Source: Spiro-02 sp034114085 (GTDB taxonomy: Bacteria > Spirochaetota > Spirochaetia > Sphaerochaetales > Sphaerochaetaceae). Taken from it: 64,000 nucleotides of DNA. A program made the position numbers and the translations under genes. The notes beneath the pieces were generated by a model. That model had not been told where the DNA came from and did not search any database. It was given only the letters and a program-made list of their open reading frames with translations. Shown here piece by piece: positions 17,031 through 26,165 of this stretch. The stretch spans positions 1 through 64,000 of the forward strand of contig JAXEWB010000049.1 in the NCBI GenBank assembly GCA_034114085.1, read 5' to 3'. Each line of letters opens with the position of its first letter. Position 1 is the stretch's first letter.

Positions 17031-18383
17031 TTACCTTATGGCCGGCCGATACCCTTCGACGGATTCAATCCAGGAAAGAAGCTCATCTCTGAGCTGTTCC
17101 TTGATTTCCGCATAGGCGGAATCCTCCACGAGATTGTCCAGCTCATACGGATCAACGGTGAGGTCGTAGAGAAAATCATCCACATACACATCGCTGTCTT
17201 TGTACAGGCCGCCGTTTTTATCCGGGGCGCATACGGCGTACTTGTATTTTTCCGTTCTGATGACCCGGCCGACCCTGCTTTCCGATATCTGGGCGAATAC
17301 TTCATTCTTTCTGTCTGCATGACCATCGGCTACAAGGGCCAGGTCTTCCCCTACGTATGTTTCTGGAACCGTGACGCTCGCGGCGGATAAAATCGTCCTT
17401 GGGATACTTGCCGTACTGACAAGTTGTTCCACTATCTTTCCCCCAAGGAACGCGCCGCCCCTGATGATAAGGGGAACCCGCAACGCTGAATCGTGGCAGG
17501 TTCGTTTATAGTCGTCGAACCCATTGAAATGGCGGTCCTTGTTCCTTGTCCTGAAATGGGACCCATGATCGCTTGTGAAAATAATTATGGTATCCTCATA
17601 CAGGCCTTTCTCTGTGAGTTTGTCGATGATTCGTCCCAGATTGACGTCAATCGCATTGCAGCCGCCCAGATAATCGGGGAATTCCTCTTTCCAATCTCCG
17701 TCTTCAAACGCCGCCAGGTCTCCTGGAACCTTGTAGTTCGCGAACCGCTGTGCCGAACCCTTTGGCCCCTGATAGTGGTTCGCATCATTCTGGTGATGCG
17801 GTTCTATATGGCTTACGGTCAGAAAGAATGGCTCTTCTTTGCGATAGTTGTCCAAGAACTCCAAGGCGAAATCTGTTATACAATCTGTTCTATAACCCTC
17901 GAAGTCTATTTTGTTGTTGTTCTCATCAAAAATGTACCCTCCGTATCCATGGCTGGTCAGCTCCAGACAGTCCGCGGCTCTCCAGAACCCGGTATATCCC
18001 CCTCTGTACTCCATGGGGACGGCCACGGTCTGGTGATTGATTTTCCCCGGCTTCTCTAGTTCGCCCTCGGTCGCGAGATGCCATTTCCCCACATAGGCGG
18101 TTTCGTATCCGTTTCGTTCTAGGATTTTCGCGACGGTGTCCGTTTCCAGCGGAAGCATCTTGTTGTTGATGTAGCAGCCTGTCGTGGTCGGGTAGAGCCC
18201 GGACTGGAAGACGGATCGACAAGGCCCGCATACGGGTTGTGGAGTGAACGCCAAGTCGAAACGGACCCCTTCCTTGGCAAGTCGGTCGGCGATCGGGGAT
18301 ATGGGGAGTTCCTGTCCGTAGCAACCCAAGGTATCGGCACGCTGCTGGTCGGAGAAATAGAAGACGATATTTGGTTTTTTCAT
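17031..18383 (-). CDS. Type I sulfatase (arylsulfatase family)
   Basis: A 450-residue alkaline-phosphatase-fold sulfatase. The Cys-type maturation motif C-G-P-C-R lies at residues 52-56; its first Cys is converted to formylglycine. FYFSDQQRADTLGCYG at the N-terminus lacks the first metal Asp pair in its usual spacing but keeps D12. YVGKWHLA, TVSHIEPHH and IIFTSDHGSH (metal Asp-His) are present. There is no signal peptide, so it probably acts in the cytoplasm on an imported sulfated compound. It is the last gene of the sulfatase/TTT locus, 19 bases after the frameshifted sulfatase. ATG 18383 follows GAGGT. Confidence 0.92.
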   Translation of the reverse strand: MKKPNIVFYFSDQQRADTLGCYGQELPISPIADRLAKEGVRFDLAFTPQPVCGPCRSVFQSGLYPTTTGCYINNKMLPLETDTVAKILERNGYETAYVGKWHLATEGELEKPGKINHQTVAVPMEYRGGYTGFWRAADCLELTSHGYGGYIFDENNNKIDFEGYRTDCITDFALEFLDNYRKEEPFFLTVSHIEPHHQNDANHYQGPKGSAQRFANYKVPGDLAAFEDGDWKEEFPDYLGGCNAIDVNLGRIIDKLTEKGLYEDTIIIFTSDHGSHFRTRNKDRHFNGFDDYKRTCHDSALRVPLIIRGGAFLGGKIVEQLVSTASIPRTILSAASVTVPETYVGEDLALVADGHADRKNEVFAQISESRVGRVIRTEKYKYAVCAPDKNGGLYKDSDVYVDDFLYDLTVDPYELDNLVEDSAYAEIKEQLRDELLSWIESVEGYRPAIR

Positions 18384-18402
18384 GAGTACCTCTGTTCTGT
18401 CG

Positions 18403-20006
18403 CTATGCGTTGCATATCTGATTCGGAAATTTGCTTCCTGTTTCAAGCATGGTCATGAGTAGTTTCTCCCTATACTGAGAAACAATTTTTTCATTTCCTG
18501 CGATGTTGGCCGTATTAAGGAGTTCCTCCGGGTCGTTCCGCCGATCCGTCAATTCGCAATCGCCATTCTGATATTGGATGAACTTGTATTTTGAATCGAT
18601 GATGCCCATTGAATAGATATCGTTTTTGAAATACCCATTTCTGTATTCCACAAGGCATTTGGTTCTTGCCCCGGTAAGCCCGTTTGAATCGACGAGGGGA
18701 ACGCCGTCCAAGTATCGCGGAGTTTCGATGCCCGCGAGTTCACAAAGGGTGGGGAAGATATCGACGGTCGAGGCCAATTCCGAGGTCTTTTCTGTTTTCC
18801 GACCAGGAATCCGGACTATGAGGGGGACATTGAGCAAACCATCATAAAAGAACGGTCCCTTCAGCCACAATCCGTGATCTCCCATCAGCTCCCCATGGTC
18901 GGACGTGAACAGGATGATTGTATCTTCGAGGAGTCTGGCCTCCTGCAGCGCGGATAGAATCTTGCCGACTCCTTGGTCTATCAAATTAACCATCGCATAT
19001 GTATTTCTGATCCGTTCGTCCCGCTCTTTGGAGGAAATGGAGCCCGAAGCCTTTCCCCTTGCATTGGAGGATTCCCCGCCCAGCAAGCTTGACGCGGTCG
19101 GAGTCCCTGTCTTCATGAAATCGCCCAGCATCTTGATGGTTTCATCAAGACGCCGTCTCTCTTCTTCCGTCATTCCTTCGATTTCTTTGATGACACCAGC
19201 ACGATGCCACGCCCCCATTTTGTGCTGGTAATAGTGTATTGGTCTGGTTGCCAGGGTATCATCCTCGGCGACGGGTGTTTTCACCACCGCGTCCACATAC
19301 CGCATGGCGGTCTCGTATGGAGGGTTGAACGGGTGGTGGGGGTCCGGAAAGCTGGCGACGAGAAAGAAAGGTTTTCCATCCACGGTATTGTTTTTGATAT
19401 ACTGTGCGCAACGTTCCCCAATGAACGTTGAATCATGGAGTTTTTCCGGCATAGTGGTGACTGGACAGCTTTCAAACGGAGGAATGCTCTTCGCTTTCGC
19501 CATGTCGTCAGTGCCACCATTCGCATGGAACCACTTTCCGTAATGGGCTATCGGTTTCGTGGCGTGGCCTATCGTGAATTCGACATGCTCAAATCCCCAG
19601 TAGGGTCCTGTCCAATCCACATCGTCCCCCTTCCGTTCCCATGCCCTATGGTCTTCCCGGCTTCCCTCGGGACTATGCTCAAAACAGTCGGTAGGTTCAA
19701 AATGAAGCTTCCCAATACTGCATGTCTCATACCCCGCTTGCTTGAAGGCGTCGGCACAATGGTCGGCAGTTCCTGAGTTGGCATGAGTCCGTTCGTCCAC
19801 ATCCCGTGATTGTGGGGGTACATGCCGGTAAACATGGACATCCGGTTGGGCATGCAGATCGGGTTGTTCACAAAGCATTGGTCGAAGGTCAACCCTTCCG
19901 CGGCGATGGAATCTATGTTCGGGGTATTGACGTATGCATTTCCGTAACATCCCAAGAAATCCTTTCGTAGTTGGTCGCACATGATCACCAATACGTTCTT
20001 TTTCAT
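18403..20006 (-). pseudogene. Type I sulfatase with a one-base frameshift
   Basis: The N-terminal part (MKKNVLVIMCDQLRKDFLGCYG through ELPTIV) is in one frame and holds the maturation motif C-M-P-N-R at residues 51-55. The rest (ADAFKQAGYETCSIGKLHFEP, VASFPDPHHPF, IILFTSDHGELMGDHGLW and the C-terminus) is in another. The switch lies near 19756. The length from start to stop is one base short of a multiple of three, consistent with a single-base deletion; one added base would restore about 534 residues. It may be a recent pseudogene or a sequencing error. It is located between the LacI gene and the terminal sulfatase. Confidence 0.88.
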
Positions 20007-20024
20007 GAGGCTCTCCTCTTTGTT

Positions 20025-21047
20025 TCAGCAATTCTGATTGCGGGTCGTATCTCTCAGTACCAGAATCGAGTCGTATAGATTGACGGTAGGGGGAAACTTT
20101 TTTCCGTCAATCATTTCCATCAGCGTCAGACACCCTTCCGACACCATCTCTTTGACTGGTATCCTGACCGTACTCAGTTTGGGATAGACCCAGCTCGCCA
20201 TGGGAATGTCATCGACCCCTATGATCTGTGTCTCTTCCGGAATCGCGACGCCCAAGGTTTTCAACGCCTGGATGGCTCCCAGGGACAGCATGTCGTTATA
20301 GACGAACAATGAGTTGCGTTTCGATAGGAACAAGTCTTTTTTCGCGATAACCGTGTTGTAAGCACTTTCCATGGTAAAATCGCATTCCAGGAAAGAATCT
20401 ACATGCTTTCCGTTCTCTTCGAGTCCTTTGTGAAAACCTTCGAGCCTTTTCCTTGAACTGTCGGAACGGAGGGTGATCGAGAGGAACACATTGCTGGCGG
20501 TCGGTTCTGAGTTCTTGCCGAAGAACCGTCCGGCACAAATGCCAAGGTCCTTTTCGTCGACACCGAAGAAATTGGGTATTTCATTGTGTTCGGGCGCCAG
20601 ATACAGAGAAACAAAAGGATATTTGTTGTTGCATATCAACGTAAGCTCACGTTCTTCCAAGGTCGGTCTCAGACTGATGAAGCCGTCAACCTTATGGCTT
20701 TTCAGGATTCGTTCCAGAACGCCGATTTCCGAAGGCTGTCCATAGTCGTAGACCATCATCACGTCAAAATTGTTTTTTATCAGCTCCCTTTGCACAAGGT
20801 CGTATATGTAGGTGAACATGAGGTTTTTGCTCAGACTCTCAAAAAACACGGGGAACAGGATTCCTATCGTGCCGGTCTTGTGGATTTTCAGACTTCTCGC
20901 CTGGCTGTTCAATACGAATCCGGCCTTGGCCGCCTCTTCCCGCACATAGTTCTTGATATCGTCGGAAATGAGGGGGCTGTCATTCAGAGCCCGAGAGACG
21001 GTTGATTGGGAGACGCCGATTTTTTTCGCTAGTTCTTTTGATGTCAT
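20025..21047 (-). CDS. LacI-family transcriptional regulator of the sulfatase/TTT locus
   Basis: A 340-residue regulator with an N-terminal helix-turn-helix (MTSKELAKKIGVSQSTVSRALNDS), hinge helix SQARSLKIHKTGTIG, and a periplasmic-binding-protein-like effector domain (VDGFISLRP, LFVYNDMLSLGAIQALK, IIGVDDIPMASW). It sits inside the locus between sulfatase genes, 19-20 bases from each. The perfect 24-bp palindrome just downstream of the tctC promoter (27178-27201) is its most plausible operator. The ligand is presumably a sulfated or desulfated metabolite of the pathway. Confidence 0.93.
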   Translation of the reverse strand: MTSKELAKKIGVSQSTVSRALNDSPLISDDIKNYVREEAAKAGFVLNSQARSLKIHKTGTIGILFPVFFESLSKNLMFTYIYDLVQRELIKNNFDVMMVYDYGQPSEIGVLERILKSHKVDGFISLRPTLEERELTLICNNKYPFVSLYLAPEHNEIPNFFGVDEKDLGICAGRFFGKNSEPTASNVFLSITLRSDSSRKRLEGFHKGLEENGKHVDSFLECDFTMESAYNTVIAKKDLFLSKRNSLFVYNDMLSLGAIQALKTLGVAIPEETQIIGVDDIPMASWVYPKLSTVRIPVKEMVSEGCLTLMEMIDGKKFPPTVNLYDSILVLRDTTRNQNC

Positions 21048-21066
21048 GGAACCATTTCACCTTTTT

Positions 21067-22566
21067 TCATAGCACTTCTTTGAACTTATATAATGAGGTG
21101 AGTTCATTTACAAGTTCCATATGGTTTTTCGCTATGTCGTCCATCTCGTCAGGATCCGATCTCAAATCATACAATTGAGGTTCCGCATCCTCAAAGAGAA
21201 TCAATTTATAGTCTTTTGTGATGATGCTCTTCCAGTCCCCATGATAATAATACTTGGTCATGGAGGTACCTGTGGTGTCCAGCTTGAGTTCTGAATTGAA
21301 TTCTTCTATGTACTCCTTGTCGCTTTTTATTTTTTTGTACATTTCCAGGTCTGCATATCCTTCATATCCGCCTGCATGCCGTACCGAATTGTAGAGCATC
21401 GTCATCTGGAATGTCCGGATTGGAGAAGCGTTTTCATCGCACGCAAGTCTTTTCAGGGAACACGAGTCCGTTTCGGCCGGCATTTCCAGCCCCGCGAAAT
21501 CTACGATCGTCGCCGCAAGATCATGCAGCTGGACCAGTTCATCGCAGACTTTTCCGGGAGAGACTCCCGGTCCGCTGATTACGAGCGGGATATGGACGGC
21601 GCCCCTATATGGTACGCTCTTCATATACCGGTCATGGTCCCCCAGCATTTCTCCATGGTCCGAGGAGTAGATAATCACTGTGTTGTCGTATTGTCCGGTC
21701 GCTTTCAGCTCGTTGAGAATCGCGTCGATGTTTTCATCTATGTTCTCAAGCATCGCGGCGTAGTTTTGCCTGACTGCGTTAAGTGTGTCGGAATTCCCCG
21801 AATAGGTTTTTGGAATGGGGAAGTCGATGCCTTTTACCTTGTCCTTCATGGACGCAGTGACATCCCACGGGTTGTGCGGTCCTGAAAAATTGACCATGAG
21901 GAACCATGGCTTCTCCTGTCTGGCGAGTCCTTTCAATTTTTCCAACGCATTCTGGGAAACCCAATTGTCCGCATAGGCATATTCAGGAAGCGGGGTGGCT
22001 TCAACGTCATTGGCATTGAGGTAACGCCGGATGTAATCCTTCGCATGTTCTTTCAGCAGGCCGTTCTGAGAAAGGAACTGTGCGTATGGCCCGCGTGGCG
22101 CATGAAAGGAAGACCAGAGAAGATCGTACTTGCCTTCGCTGTCAATCGCGTCGGTAAATCCAAGTTCACTCAACTGGTCGATCCATCCGTCGGTTCCCCA
22201 ATAGAAAATCGGCTTATGAAGATCGAATTTCCCCACGCCGCAGACTTCGTACCCCCCGTCTTTCAATATTTTGTAGAAAGTGGGTTTCTTCAACGGATAG
22301 CAGAAATCGTTGTTGTATACTTCGCATCGGTCATAGAACATGCCTGACGCCAGACAAGCCCTGGCGGGAACACACAAAGGGGAAGATGATACGTTTCGGG
22401 TAAACGTCGTCCCCCCGTCCATCAGCCGTTTCATGTTGTTCATCGAGAGAGGCAGCGAGTCCATGCCCTGTCCTCTACAGACGGATTCATTGTAAGGCAT
22501 CCAATCCCCGCGATGCTGGTCGGAGAACAAAAAAAGGATATTGGGCCTGTCCTGCGTTTTTATCAT
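21067..22566 (-). CDS. Type I sulfatase
   Basis: A 499-residue sulfatase with NILFLFSDQHRGDWMPYN, the maturation motif C-V-P-A-R at residues 65-69, VCGVGKFDLH, LMVNFSGPHNPWDV and IIYSSDHGEMLGDHDRYMKS. No signal peptide is visible, implying a cytoplasmic enzyme. The start codon overlaps the stop of the preceding sulfatase (ATGA), so the two are translationally coupled. No formylglycine-generating enzyme is in the window, so the maturase must be elsewhere. Confidence 0.94.
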   Translation of the reverse strand: MIKTQDRPNILFLFSDQHRGDWMPYNESVCRGQGMDSLPLSMNNMKRLMDGGTTFTRNVSSSPLCVPARACLASGMFYDRCEVYNNDFCYPLKKPTFYKILKDGGYEVCGVGKFDLHKPIFYWGTDGWIDQLSELGFTDAIDSEGKYDLLWSSFHAPRGPYAQFLSQNGLLKEHAKDYIRRYLNANDVEATPLPEYAYADNWVSQNALEKLKGLARQEKPWFLMVNFSGPHNPWDVTASMKDKVKGIDFPIPKTYSGNSDTLNAVRQNYAAMLENIDENIDAILNELKATGQYDNTVIIYSSDHGEMLGDHDRYMKSVPYRGAVHIPLVISGPGVSPGKVCDELVQLHDLAATIVDFAGLEMPAETDSCSLKRLACDENASPIRTFQMTMLYNSVRHAGGYEGYADLEMYKKIKSDKEYIEEFNSELKLDTTGTSMTKYYYHGDWKSIITKDYKLILFEDAEPQLYDLRSDPDEMDDIAKNHMELVNELTSLYKFKEVL

Positions 22567-24041
22567 ACGTCTTTCCTTTGGAGCTGAAGACCCAGCCGGT
22601 CGTATTGTTCTATGGGGCTATCGCTTTTCTTCAGTTCTTCTATCAGATGTCCGATCATTTCCGTTTCAACCCCGATGTCACATACCGGCGTTTTTTGACA
22701 GGGGTCGATGTGCAGATCAAAGAGGAGGTCCCCGTATTTCATGTGCCTGTCATACCAATAGCAGGAATTGTCCGGGGCGTTCGCTGTCGTCGCCGGAATT
22801 TTCATTACCGGGACTCCTTGTGTGAACTGAAAGCATGTCGTCAGTTCCTTGTCGGTCTTTTTCAGCTCCTCGACGGAGAACGGAGTGAAGATATGCGTCG
22901 GCATCATCGTATACTCATTGAGGTTCTCATTCCTTCCCGCCCTCATATATACAAAACGACCGTCAGTGATGTTCACGTGTTTGCCGAATTCACCGAACAG
23001 AACGAAATCATGAATCCTGGCACCGGATGCCGCAACCGGCAACAGGGATTTGCCCTGCATTTCCCGCGGTATCGGTACATGATGGTAATCCAGCAATGTC
23101 GGAGCGATATCGATTGTCTGTGCCAGTTGGCCGCATGTCCTGTTTTTGTTTCCAGCCGCCGGATTCCAGAGAAAAAACGGAAGACGCGCTATTTCCTCGT
23201 ACATGGGCATATAGTTCTTGGCGTAATAGCCATGCTCACCCAGCAGATACCCATGGTCGGTGTTTACCGTGAGCAGCGTATCGTCCCACATGCCGTTTGC
23301 GTCCATGTAGTCCAGGAGCTTTCCCAAGTATTCGTCGCACATCGTCAATAGCGCACAATAATGCAGTCGGTATGATTCGTCCTCCTGCTGATGAGCGACA
23401 GTATCGTACGCAGGCCAGTCCTGGGAGTCGTCCGGATTCAATCCGTACATCTCAAGAAAACGTCCCGGAACGGTAAATGGTTCATGAGGATCGAAAAATT
23501 CCAGATGGAGGTGCCAATTGCCATTGTCCTTGTTCCGTTCAAGGAACTCCAGCGCCGATTTGTAGCATCTTGCATGTGGAAAATCTTCTTCTTTGACGAA
23601 CTTTTTTCTGTTGATTCCGTCTTGCCGGTGGAGATCCATCGTCCCGCCGTATCCATGGCTGTCACCGACACAGAGGTCGCCTTCCTGTCCACGGATGAAT
23701 TCGTAGCTTGAATATCGATTGTGGTACGTCAGGCCGCCTTCTTGCCAATAATGGGCGTGGTCGGAAATGAAATGAGTATAGACGCCGTTGGCTGACAACA
23801 GCTGGAACGCCGAGATGTCGAAAGGTTCGATGGGTCCCCAGCTTCTGTGGAGGAAATTGTATCTTCCTGTGTGCAACTCCCTTCTGGCCGGCATGCAGGG
23901 GAGACTTCCCGCATAAAATGTATCGAATTTTACGCTATGCCGGGCCAGCCGTTGGAAATTCGGAGTAATCGTTTCCGTATTGCCGTACGGAGAAAGCATA
24001 TTCCTGTTGAGTGAGTCGTACATTATTGAAATTGAACGCAT
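22563..24041 (-). CDS. Type I sulfatase (divergent N-terminus)
   Basis: A 492-residue sulfatase with motif C-M-P-A-R at residues 49-53, ISDHAHYWQEGG, LEFFDPHEPF and LLTVNTDHGYLLGEHGYYAKN. The N-terminus reads ISIMYDSLNRNMLSPYG, so the usual Asp-Asp metal pair is replaced by DSLNR, as in one branch of bacterial sulfatases. No export signal is visible. It is the first sulfatase after the TTT transporter (46-base gap) and is coupled to the next by a 4-base overlap. Confidence 0.93.
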   Translation of the reverse strand: MRSISIMYDSLNRNMLSPYGNTETITPNFQRLARHSVKFDTFYAGSLPCMPARRELHTGRYNFLHRSWGPIEPFDISAFQLLSANGVYTHFISDHAHYWQEGGLTYHNRYSSYEFIRGQEGDLCVGDSHGYGGTMDLHRQDGINRKKFVKEEDFPHARCYKSALEFLERNKDNGNWHLHLEFFDPHEPFTVPGRFLEMYGLNPDDSQDWPAYDTVAHQQEDESYRLHYCALLTMCDEYLGKLLDYMDANGMWDDTLLTVNTDHGYLLGEHGYYAKNYMPMYEEIARLPFFLWNPAAGNKNRTCGQLAQTIDIAPTLLDYHHVPIPREMQGKSLLPVAASGARIHDFVLFGEFGKHVNITDGRFVYMRAGRNENLNEYTMMPTHIFTPFSVEELKKTDKELTTCFQFTQGVPVMKIPATTANAPDNSCYWYDRHMKYGDLLFDLHIDPCQKTPVCDIGVETEMIGHLIEELKKSDSPIEQYDRLGLQLQRKDV

Positions 24042-24087
24042 GTTATTTCCTACAATGAATCTGTGCCGGAGGTTCCCTCACAGGGGG

Positions 24088-25620
24088 TCAGTCTTCCAAG
24101 GCGGTCGCTTCATCTTCCCCGGTCTGTTTCGCCCCGTCTTTCTTCATTTGCCGGGTCTTCAAAACGGAATAGGCCGTGAAGAAGATCGTTATCAGCATGA
24201 TCACCACCGATATGGGACGCTGGAAGAAGATGAACCATGAACCATCCGACATGACGAGCGAATTCGCCAGATTCGACTCCATGAGCGGCCCGAGTATGAT
24301 TCCCAGCACGAATGGCGCTCCCGGGAAGCCCAATCTCTGGATAAGGAACATGATTATTCCAAAAATCAGGAGGACGTATACATCGAACATATTGTTTGAG
24401 AATGAGAAAGACCCCGCCACACAGAACAGCGCCAGGGAGGTGAACAGTACAGGCTGGGGAACTTTTGAAATCTGTGCGAAAAATTTGAGCATGTATTTTC
24501 CTTCAATCCACATCGCGATGTTGCAGACGATGAGCCCGACCATTATGGCGTACATCAATGGCCCTTGGGTCCTGAACAATGTTGGGCCGGGAGTGAGGCC
24601 CTGCATCGTGAACGCTCCAATGAGCAGAGCGGCCACGACGCTACCGGGAATGCCGAGGGTGAACAACGGAATGAGGGAGCATCCGGTGACGGCGTTGTTG
24701 GCCGCTTCCGGGGCTGCGATCCCCTCCAGTTCTCCTTCCCCGTATAGTTGTGAGCATTTCGAGGTTCGTTTTGCTTCGTTGTAGGCCATGAAAGCGGCGA
24801 TTCCTGCTCCCGCGCCTGGAATAGCGCCGATTATTGAACCGATGACCGTCGATTTCATGATGATCGGCCTGCACCGTTTTTTGTCTTCTTTGGTCAAGTT
24901 GTCGGTCTTGGACAACTTCGAGGTGTTTGAGAAGCTTTTGAGGTATCCCTTCGCATACATTTGGTTCAAGATGTTAGGCAATGCGAAGACTCCCAGGAGT
25001 ACAGGAAGCAAGCCCAGCCCCTTCATGAGGAATACGTTGCCGAATGTGAACCTTGTGGCGCCGGAAGCGCTGTCGACGCCAATGGTGGAAACGAAGAAAC
25101 CGAAGCATCCCATGATGATTCCCCTGAACAGACTGTTTCCGCTTACACCGGCTATCACGGAGATTCCGAACGCCGCCAGACAAAAATATTCAGGAGGTCC
25201 GAACTTGAGGACGAACTCGGAAATGAACGGGGCTGTGAACAATAGGAGCAAGGCGCTGATGAATCCTCCTATCGTCGATGCGTAGAGTGCCATTCCCAGA
25301 GCTTTTTTCGCATATCCCTTCTTCGCCAGCGGATAGCCGTCAAAGACGGTGGCGACGGCGACGTTGGTTCCTGGAGTTCCGATCAGTATCGCGGTAATGG
25401 AGCCACCGTACGTTCCGCCGCAGTAAATGCCAAGAAGAAGGAGTATGCTGGGCAGGATGTCCATTGTGAATGTGATGGGAAGGAAAAGGATGACCGCGAG
25501 GTCCGTGGACAGGCCCGGTATGGCGCCGAAGACGATCCCGACGAACGTCCCGGCGAAGACCATGAGAAGATTTGTGATGGTGAAGGTGTCTACAAAACCT
25601 CCAAGAATGTACTCAAGCAT
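24088..25620 (-). CDS. tctA: Tripartite tricarboxylate (TTT) transporter, large membrane subunit
   Basis: A 510-residue, about 12-helix membrane protein of the TctA family. Typical segments are GTFVGIVFGAIPGLSTDLAV near residue 25, YCGGTYGGSITAILIGTPGT near 68, GIAAPEAANNAVTGCSLIPLFTLGIPGS, and GFPGAPFVLGIILGPLMESN near the C-terminus. With TctB and the periplasmic TctC it imports a small organic acid using the ion gradient. Being followed by four sulfatases suggests a sulfated or acidic aromatic or sugar substrate; this is inference. GGAGGTG precedes the start. Confidence 0.95.
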   Translation of the reverse strand: MLEYILGGFVDTFTITNLLMVFAGTFVGIVFGAIPGLSTDLAVILFLPITFTMDILPSILLLLGIYCGGTYGGSITAILIGTPGTNVAVATVFDGYPLAKKGYAKKALGMALYASTIGGFISALLLLFTAPFISEFVLKFGPPEYFCLAAFGISVIAGVSGNSLFRGIIMGCFGFFVSTIGVDSASGATRFTFGNVFLMKGLGLLPVLLGVFALPNILNQMYAKGYLKSFSNTSKLSKTDNLTKEDKKRCRPIIMKSTVIGSIIGAIPGAGAGIAAFMAYNEAKRTSKCSQLYGEGELEGIAAPEAANNAVTGCSLIPLFTLGIPGSVVAALLIGAFTMQGLTPGPTLFRTQGPLMYAIMVGLIVCNIAMWIEGKYMLKFFAQISKVPQPVLFTSLALFCVAGSFSFSNNMFDVYVLLIFGIIMFLIQRLGFPGAPFVLGIILGPLMESNLANSLVMSDGSWFIFFQRPISVVIMLITIFFTAYSVLKTRQMKKDGAKQTGEDEATALED

Positions 25621-25636
25621 TTCTGCACCTCCAAAA

Positions 25637-26101
25637 TCAAATGAACAACGTCGGCAGATAAACTGACAAACCGTATTTGAATCCCAGGAATACCGCGATG
25701 ACTATGGCAAAAGCCGCGATGTAATATTTCTTGTTTTTACTTTCCATCAAATACAAGGAAACGCAGGCGAAAAGTATGGATGCCACGACAAAACCGACAA
25801 TGGGCAATAAGACTATGTATGCGATCAGGACCCCTAGGTATACCAATACTCGGAGTTCATCCTTGATGCAAATTGTCACGGTTTCGTCTTTCTTGAGTAC
25901 GAGACTTTGAAAGATCAGCCCCAGGCCGCAGATGGTCATGACGCCGATTATCAGTTTCGGCATGTATGTCGGACCGATGCTGGAAGTAACGTATGTCACC
26001 TTCGCTTTGATGCAGTATGGGATCATGAACCAAAGCACGATTCCCGTCACTACCGCTATGATTCCGGATGTAAGGTTTTTTTTAAGTGTTATTTCTTTCA
26101 T
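25637..26101 (-). CDS. tctB: TTT transporter, small membrane subunit
   Basis: A 154-residue protein with four predicted membrane helices (GIIAVVTGIVLWFMIPY, LIIGVMTICGLGLIFQSLV, VLVYLGVLIAYIVLLPIVGF, IAAFAIVIAVFLGFKYG), the shape of TctB. It lies 16 bases before tctA. The start is put at MKEITLKKN; the open frame extends 37 codons upstream but crosses the intercistronic hairpin. The ribosome site is weak, which with the hairpin would lower membrane-subunit output relative to the binding protein. Confidence 0.88.
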   Translation of the reverse strand: MKEITLKKNLTSGIIAVVTGIVLWFMIPYCIKAKVTYVTSSIGPTYMPKLIIGVMTICGLGLIFQSLVLKKDETVTICIKDELRVLVYLGVLIAYIVLLPIVGFVVASILFACVSLYLMESKNKKYYIAAFAIVIAVFLGFKYGLSVYLPTLFI

Positions 26102-26118
26102 GTGAAAACCCCATAGGC

Positions 26119-26143
26119 GCTCTCCCCTCGGGGGGGGGAGAGC
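26119..26143 (-). promoter_or_regulatory. Intercistronic hairpin between tctC and tctB
   Basis: GCTCTCCCC (26119-26127) pairs with GGGGAGAGC (26135-26143) in the gap between the binding-protein gene and tctB. No T-run follows, so attenuation or 3'-end stabilisation of tctC mRNA is likelier than full termination. Confidence 0.55.
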
Positions 26144-26165
26144 CAAATCGTTGTCGGAAGGAAGC

